Below the pieces are notes generated by a model, which had not been told where the DNA came from, ran no database searches, and was given only the letters and a program-made list of their open reading frames with translations. The position numbers and the translations under genes are program-made. From an uncultured Bacteroides sp. (lineage in GTDB: Bacteria > Bacteroidota > Bacteroidia > Bacteroidales > Bacteroidaceae), in contig CASFQC010000019.1 in assembly GCA_949296415.1 (NCBI GenBank), forward strand, positions 1-36,701: a stretch of 36,701 nt of DNA, given 5' to 3'. Shown here piece after piece: positions 33,262-36,701 of the stretch; position 1 is the first letter of the stretch, and every line of letters begins with the position of its first letter.

Positions 33262-34296
33262 ATGGAAATCGTAATAGGGCTGTTGATTATTGCCATCGGC
33301 GCATTTTGCCAGTCAAGTTGCTACGTCCCCATCAACAAGATAAAAGACTGGAGTTGGGAGTCGTACTGGATTGTACAAGGTGTGTTCGCGTGGTTGGCAT
33401 TCCCGCTGGCAGGTGCGTTGTTGGCTGTCCCTGCCGGGGAGAGCCTTTTCGGCCTGTTTGCCGGTGCAAGCGGGCTGGACATGGCGATGACCGTCTTGTT
33501 CGGCGTGCTTTGGGGCGTGGGCGGACTGACGTTCGGACTTTCGATGCGTTACCTCGGCGTGGCGTTGGGGCAAAGCATTTCGCTGGGCACCTGTGCCGGG
33601 TTGGGTACGATTCTGGCTCCGGTGATATTGAACATCTTCTATCCTGAAGCACACCATCTGGAGAAGCTGACCGCATCGGTGATTATCGGCGTGGTGGTGA
33701 CCCTGTTGGGCATCGCCATCATCGGCGTAGCCGGAAACATGAAGTCGCAAAGCTTGAACGAGGAAGAGAAGAAGGCAGCGGTAAAGGATTTCAATTTTCC
33801 GAAAGGCATTGCCATCGCCCTGCTGGCAGGATTTATGAGCGGATGCTTCAACGTGGGGTTGGAATTCGGTTCGTCCATCCACTTCGAGGAATCGGCGGAT
33901 ATGTTCAAGACGCTTCCAGCAACCTTCCTCGTGACATTGGGAGGTTTCACAACCAATGCCGTTTATTGTTTCTACCAGAACGGGAAGAACCGCACATGGG
34001 GCGATTACGGCAAGGGGGATGTATGGGTAAACAACCTCGTGTTCTGTGCCTTGGCAGGCATACTCTGGTATAGCCAGTTCTTCGGCCTGGCACTCGGAAA
34101 AGGTTTTCTCACCGAATCGCCCGTGCTGATGACCTTTGCGTTCTGCATCCTCATGGCGCTTAACGTCGTGTTCTCGAATGTATGGGGCATTATCCTGAAA
34201 GAATGGAAAGGCTGTTCTCCTAAGACCATCGCCGTGCTCGTCATAGGCTTGGCGGTGCTCATCGTGTCGTCGTTCCTTCCCCAGTTGTTGGGATAA
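33262..34296 (+). CDS. rhaT: L-rhamnose/H+ symporter
   Basis: Inner-membrane L-rhamnose-proton symporter of the RhaT family. The 344-residue protein has about ten hydrophobic segments spread evenly, the expected topology and length. Family traits include C-Q-S-S-C-Y-V-P-I in the first membrane segment, the E-S-Y-W-I-V-Q-G motif, R-Y-L-G-V-A-L-G-Q-S-I, G-F-M-S-G-C-F-N-V-G-L-E-F-G in the sixth, and F-F-G-L-A-L-G-K-G. Spacing to the isomerase stop is 17 bp, so translation is likely coupled or at least co-transcribed. After the stop there is a large hairpin before the aldolase. In B. thetaiotaomicron the permease is called rhaP. Confidence 0.96.
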   Translation: MEIVIGLLIIAIGAFCQSSCYVPINKIKDWSWESYWIVQGVFAWLAFPLAGALLAVPAGESLFGLFAGASGLDMAMTVLFGVLWGVGGLTFGLSMRYLGVALGQSISLGTCAGLGTILAPVILNIFYPEAHHLEKLTASVIIGVVVTLLGIAIIGVAGNMKSQSLNEEEKKAAVKDFNFPKGIAIALLAGFMSGCFNVGLEFGSSIHFEESADMFKTLPATFLVTLGGFTTNAVYCFYQNGKNRTWGDYGKGDVWVNNLVFCALAGILWYSQFFGLALGKGFLTESPVLMTFAFCILMALNVVFSNVWGIILKEWKGCSPKTIAVLVIGLAVLIVSSFLPQLLG

Positions 34297-34314
34297 TGCT
34301 TTTATCTTTTATAT

Positions 34315-34376
34315 GGAAACGCAGATTGGCGTGGATTGTTTTCTTACCTGCGGAAATCTGCGCCAATCCGCGTTCC
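34315..34376 (+). repeat. Long intercistronic hairpin between rhaT and rhaD
   Basis: Two arms of 22-23 bases (34315-34337 and 34355-34376) pair across a loop of about 17 bases. As RNA the stem has two G-U pairs, one A-C mismatch and one bulged A. Each arm also contains an internal direct repeat of the GCAGATTGGCG / GGATTGG type. Similar intergenic repeats with alternating ACGCAGAT and GCGGATTGG words are, from memory, common in Bacteroides genomes. It may partly terminate or protect the upstream message. Confidence 0.75.
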
Positions 34377-34410
34377 AAAGACACAAGACAATAACTTAAA
34401 ACTCATAAAT

Positions 34411-35220
34411 ATGGAATCAATATTGAATAACCGTCCGGCATTGGCCGCCGAGATTGGCAAAGTAGCGGAAGTCGCCGGGTATCTGTGGCAAAAAGGTTGG
34501 GCTGAACGTAATGGCGGAAACATTACTATTAATATCACGGAATACATGGATGATGCTATCCGGGCAATGCCCGCCATCAGTGAAGCAAGCCCCATCGGCG
34601 CGACACTTCCACAGCTGAAGGGATGTTATTTCTATTGCAAGGGAACGCAGAAGCGGATGCGTGACCTGGCCCGCGACCCGATGGCTAACGGTTCGGTCAT
34701 CCGCATCCTGGACGATTGCGCCAGCTATGCCATCATCGCCGACCAGCCGGTGAGACCTACTTCGGAACTTCCCTCGCACCTGAGCGTACACAATTACCTG
34801 CTTTCGAAAGGCATGAACTACAAAGCCTCCCTCCACACCCACCCCATCGAACTGGTAGCCATGACGCATAACCAGAAATTCATGGCAAAGGATGTGGCAA
34901 GCAACCTGTTATGGAGCATGATACCTGAAACGAAGGCGTTCTGTCCGCGTGGCTTGGGCATGGTGCCCTACACGTTGCCCAGCTCGGTAGAACTGGCGGA
35001 AGCCACTATCAAGGAACTGGATGACTATGATGTGGTGATGTGGGAGAAGCACGGCGTATTCGCAGTAGATACCGACATTATGGCCGCATTCGACCAGGTG
35101 GATGTGCTCAACAAGTCTGCCCTGATTTACATCGCCGCAAGAAACATGGGCTTCGAACCCGAAGGCATGAGCCAAGAACAAATGAAAGAAATGTCCGTAG
35201 CTTTCAACTTGCCGAAATGA
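34411..35220 (+). CDS. rhaD: Rhamnulose-1-phosphate aldolase
   Basis: Cytoplasmic zinc-dependent class II aldolase that splits L-rhamnulose 1-phosphate into dihydroxyacetone phosphate and L-lactaldehyde. The 269-residue protein is typical in length (E. coli RhaD is 274). The start at 34411 is preferred over an upstream in-frame ATG at 34336 that lies inside the hairpin. Visible residues: G-N-I-T phosphate-binding segment at 36-39, catalytic Glu119 in S-E-L-P-S-H, zinc ligands His142 and His144 in L-H-T-H-P, and third zinc ligand His214 in W-E-K-H-G. The product lactaldehyde would need a reductase, which is not in this window. In B. thetaiotaomicron this gene is called rhaA. Confidence 0.96.
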   Translation: MESILNNRPALAAEIGKVAEVAGYLWQKGWAERNGGNITINITEYMDDAIRAMPAISEASPIGATLPQLKGCYFYCKGTQKRMRDLARDPMANGSVIRILDDCASYAIIADQPVRPTSELPSHLSVHNYLLSKGMNYKASLHTHPIELVAMTHNQKFMAKDVASNLLWSMIPETKAFCPRGLGMVPYTLPSSVELAEATIKELDDYDVVMWEKHGVFAVDTDIMAAFDQVDVLNKSALIYIAARNMGFEPEGMSQEQMKEMSVAFNLPK

Positions 35221-35282
35221 TGGCTGTAATTAAGAAACTATTTTGATCTTATTCAATAAAAGTCTTATCCGGCTTTTCTAAA

Positions 35283-35350
35283 TCTTTTCCCTGTCCTTAT
35301 TCGTCACATAGCCCGCGCTATGCTCCTCATAAATAAGGACAGGGAAAAGA
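35283..35350 (+). repeat. Perfect 19-bp inverted repeat with nested hairpin after rhaD
   Basis: Arms 35283-35301 and 35332-35350 are perfectly complementary over 19 bases and enclose a 30-base region that itself contains a perfect 6-bp hairpin with a 4-base loop (CATAGC/GCTATG at 35307-35322). It lies 62 bases after the rhaD stop and 54 bases before the acetyltransferase start. It could end the rhamnose operon, but has no T tract. Single-copy or repeated status cannot be told here. Confidence 0.8.
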
Positions 35351-35403
35351 CATTGGAAATCTTCTTTAGAAAATTGCCTGATAAAAAGATAGGGGGGGAC
35401 GGT

Positions 35404-36057
35404 ATGAATGACAAACCAATGAACATAAGACCTGCTATGCCAGACGATGCGCCCATCATCGCTTCCGCCTTGACCATGGCTTTGGGGGAAGAAAGCATGA
35501 AGATGTATTGTGGCGAGAACAGCCAAAGCGTGCTTGAAGAACTGGTGCGGAGGGAAGACACACAATACAGCTATCGCAATGCGTTGGTGGCCGAGGCGGA
35601 TGGCGTTCCGGCGGGAGCGATTGTAGGATATGACGGAGCACGCTTGTACGAATTGCGTGAGCCGACGCTTCGCCTGATAGAAGAGCGGACAGGAAATGTA
35701 TTCACCGGTGTGGAGGACGAGACGAACTCCGATGAGTTTTATCTGGATTCATTGGGCGTATTGCCCGAATACCGTAACCAGGGTATCGGCGGACGGTTGC
35801 TGACGGCTTTGCGTGACAAAGCTTTTGCAGAGGGATTCAAACGGACGGGCCTTTTGGTAGATACGGAGAATCCCAAAGCTGAACGCCTGTATCTGTCGCT
35901 TGGCTTTGAACGGGTGGAAGCCCGAAATCTGTTCGGTCACCGGATGTGGCATTTGCAGGCTTTAAGCACTGTGCTCATGCATGGACTTCAAGACAAGCCA
36001 ACTGGGGATGTGCAAGCATATCGAGGCGGTGAAACTTTGGCGGGAGAAGAAGCATGA
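35404..36057 (+). CDS. GNAT family N-acetyltransferase
   Basis: A 217-residue protein with a GNAT acetyltransferase fold using acetyl-CoA; the acceptor is unknown. The start at 35404 is preferred because it follows a G-rich stretch with Shine-Dalgarno character and opens the domain directly (M-N-D-K-P-M-N-I-R-P-A); a longer frame would start inside the hairpin. The acetyl-CoA-binding motif A is clear: L-D-S-L-G-V-L-P-E-Y-R-N-Q-G-I-G, with the R-x-x-G-x-G signature near residues 123-128, then E-N-P-K-A-E-R-L-Y-L-S-L-G-F. The last 30 residues after M-W-H-L-Q look unlike the family and overlap another frame. It lies after the rhamnose genes, possibly in the same unit. Confidence 0.88.
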   Translation: MNDKPMNIRPAMPDDAPIIASALTMALGEESMKMYCGENSQSVLEELVRREDTQYSYRNALVAEADGVPAGAIVGYDGARLYELREPTLRLIEERTGNVFTGVEDETNSDEFYLDSLGVLPEYRNQGIGGRLLTALRDKAFAEGFKRTGLLVDTENPKAERLYLSLGFERVEARNLFGHRMWHLQALSTVLMHGLQDKPTGDVQAYRGGETLAGEEA

Positions 36058-36286
36058 AAAAGTTTGTACGGGCATTCCCGCTTATACTTCGGTTTACCTT
36101 TCTTACCGTGGGGAACGGGCTGTCTGTATACGTATCGGCACTGATAATGCCGAAGAGTTCCGCAAGCTGGCTGCTCCTTATTTTACGCCCGAAGGAGTGA
36201 TGCGTCCCGAAGCGCGGGACTCCATAACCGACTTATTCCGCAATGCCATACGCCTTAACGATATGTTTCGCTGGTATGACATGTAA
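35981..36286 (+). CDS. Small hypothetical protein overlapping the GNAT gene
   Basis: A 101-codon frame overlapping the last 77 bases of the GNAT gene in another frame. ATG codons at 35981 and 36008 are possible starts. The protein has normal composition (H-I-E-A-V-K-L-W-R, a Y-T-S-V-Y-L-S-Y-R strand, and a helical-looking E-E-F-R-K-L-A region) and ends F-R-W-Y-D-M, which suggests a real or once-real product. No family recognised. It may be the intact downstream partner of the GNAT gene or the remains of a longer gene. A 48-codon frame starting at the GNAT stop (36054) also exists and looks less convincing. Confidence 0.5.
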   Translation: MDFKTSQLGMCKHIEAVKLWREKKHEKVCTGIPAYTSVYLSYRGERAVCIRIGTDNAEEFRKLAAPYFTPEGVMRPEARDSITDLFRNAIRLNDMFRWYDM

Positions 36287-36365
36287 GAATGGCAACAAAA
36301 TGAAATAGCCGTAGTAGAGGCAAAGAAAAAACGTCAGAATATAGGAATTTATCGCAAAATTTCCC

Positions 36366-36373
36366 TATTTTTG
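36366..36373 (+). promoter_or_regulatory. Putative promoter of the structured leader
   Basis: TATTTTTG is a full TAnnTTTG match. The sequence just upstream forms an imperfect palindrome (TAGGAATTT against AAATTTCCCTA) that could be an operator. Transcription from here would give a leader of about 300 nt. Confidence 0.5.
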
Positions 36374-36440
36374 CAATCGGATGGAGGCAACTCTTTCCAA
36401 GACATGTTAGTAAATAAGAGGCGTTATGTCTTCTTCTTGT

Positions 36441-36590
36441 ATGTGAAAAGCCTAGGAAACTTACTCACAACGGAAACAAGAAGTGATGTAATGGTCTCCG
36501 CGCATATGCGTGGGGCTGTTATCTCCACATCTGTTTCCAAAGGTTTTCCTAGCACCTTCACATTAAGACGTGGCATGCAGTTCCACGCTT
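36441..36590 (+). ncRNA. Nested-helix RNA element, candidate riboregulator or antitermination leader
   Basis: Complementary segments nest in order: 36441-36447 with 36557-36563 (7 bp), 36452-36459 with 36545-36552 (8 bp), 36472-36478 with 36532-36538 (7 bp), 36485-36489 with 36527-36531 (5 bp), and an apical hairpin at 36496-36515 with an 8-bp stem and 6-base loop. The strands 36527-36538 are continuous, so the third and fourth helices stack with a bulge on one side. A separate hairpin at 36565-36590 has an 8-bp stem with one bulged A. The element lies between a promoter and a gene start, so an RNA role is inferred. It could also be a DNA-level structure such as a recombination or transfer site. 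Confidence 0.6.
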
Positions 36591-36660
36591 GAACCGAATA
36601 ACATTGGCTCTAGTTTAACAAGGCGTTGTAAAGTGGCATATTAATTGCATATATCTTTTT

Positions 36661-36670
36661 AAAAGGAGGT
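36661..36670 (+). promoter_or_regulatory. Strong Shine-Dalgarno site of the last gene
   Basis: AAAAGGAGGT, with GGAGG five bases before the ATG at 36675. This is much stronger than the sites of other genes in the window, which mostly have none. Confidence 0.7.
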
Positions 36671-36674
36671 TATC

Positions 36675-36701
36675 ATGACATATAATGAAATATTGTCAGC
36701 C
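36675..36701 (+). CDS. Start of a gene cut by the window end
   Basis: An ATG with a strong ribosome binding site opens a frame reading M-T-Y-N-E-I-L-S-A to the end of the window. Too short to identify. The AT-rich codons differ from those of the core genes. The unusual leader suggests a regulated gene; in Bacteroides, long antitermination-controlled leaders precede capsular polysaccharide operons, but nothing here shows that this is one. Confidence 0.6.

Larger units (their letters stand above)
36287..36674 (+). other. Long structured leader region of the last gene
   Basis: About 388 bases with no convincing protein gene. It holds a promoter match, then a nested multi-helix structure at 36441-36563 and a second hairpin at 36565-36590, and ends with a strong ribosome binding site. 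A 73-codon frame at 36371-36592 runs through the structure; it begins with a TTG inside the promoter box and is judged non-coding. Confidence 0.7.

Noticed and set aside
35283-35350. Invertible promoter (phase-variable switch)
   Set aside because: The inverted repeats are 30 bases apart, too close to carry a promoter, and no TAnnTTTG box or recombinase gene is present between or beside them.
36371-36592. 73-codon protein gene in the structured leader
   Set aside because: The frame starts with TTG inside the promoter box, has no ribosome binding site, and its sequence is better explained by nested RNA helices. Conservation data could overturn this.

Overview
The window reads as a chromosomal segment of a gut Bacteroides/Phocaeicola-type bacterium (phylum Bacteroidota). 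The evidence is the density of degradative enzymes with export signals (S1 sulfatase, GH38, two GH92, PL11), typical Bacteroidota housekeeping genes (fused secDF, DUF3316), a rhamnose operon in the kinase-isomerase-permease-aldolase order known from B. thetaiotaomicron, weak or absent Shine-Dalgarno sequences, and a Bacteroides-type -7 box (TAnnTTTG) a short way upstream of most transcription units. All functions are read from motifs and family resemblance; nothing was searched.

Layout. (1) 0.2-3.0 kb: a secreted S-type sulfatase facing, tail to tail, a radical-SAM anaerobic sulfatase-maturating enzyme that could make its formylglycine. (2) 3.3-10.7 kb: a co-directional GH38-like/GH92/GH92 cluster of exported mannosidase-type enzymes, then a TPR protein (10.7-11.4 kb). 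There is no SusC/SusD pair, so this is a small alpha-mannoside or N-glycan trimming cluster rather than a full polysaccharide utilization locus. (3) 11.9-25.5 kb: core genes: pnp; two overlapping rhomboid proteases plus an endonuclease/exonuclease/phosphatase protein; secDF; a topoisomerase IV A subunit followed by a DUF3316 protein and an S41 peptidase lipoprotein; and tRNA-Leu(UAG) with an intrinsic terminator. (4) 25.5-28.7 kb, minus strand: a PL11 rhamnogalacturonan lyase and a threonine-aldolase-type PLP enzyme. (5) 28.7-29.1 kb: a non-coding stretch with a 22-bp, five-unit tandem repeat whose units fold as hairpins. (6) 29.1-36.3 kb: a DUF1848 protein with a C-terminal CX3CX2C motif, the rhamnose operon (kinase, isomerase, permease, rhamnulose-1-phosphate aldolase) with two large hairpins between its distal genes, a GNAT acetyltransferase and a small overlapping ORF. 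(7) 36.3-36.7 kb: a promoter, a strikingly structured leader of about 300 nt, and the first nine codons of a gene with a strong Shine-Dalgarno sequence.

How it fits together. The PL11 lyase would release rhamnose-containing fragments of rhamnogalacturonan, and the rha operon would take up rhamnose and cleave it to dihydroxyacetone phosphate and lactaldehyde. The lactaldehyde reductase and RhaR regulator found with the B. thetaiotaomicron operon are not in this window. Isoleucine codon use changes near 29 kb (AUA frequent to the left, rare to the right), suggesting that the DUF1848-rha block has a different history from the core genes. The least explained and most interesting elements are the nested-helix leader at 36.44-36.59 kb, the 19-bp perfect inverted repeat at 35.28-35.35 kb and the hairpin tandem repeats at 28.85-28.96 kb.
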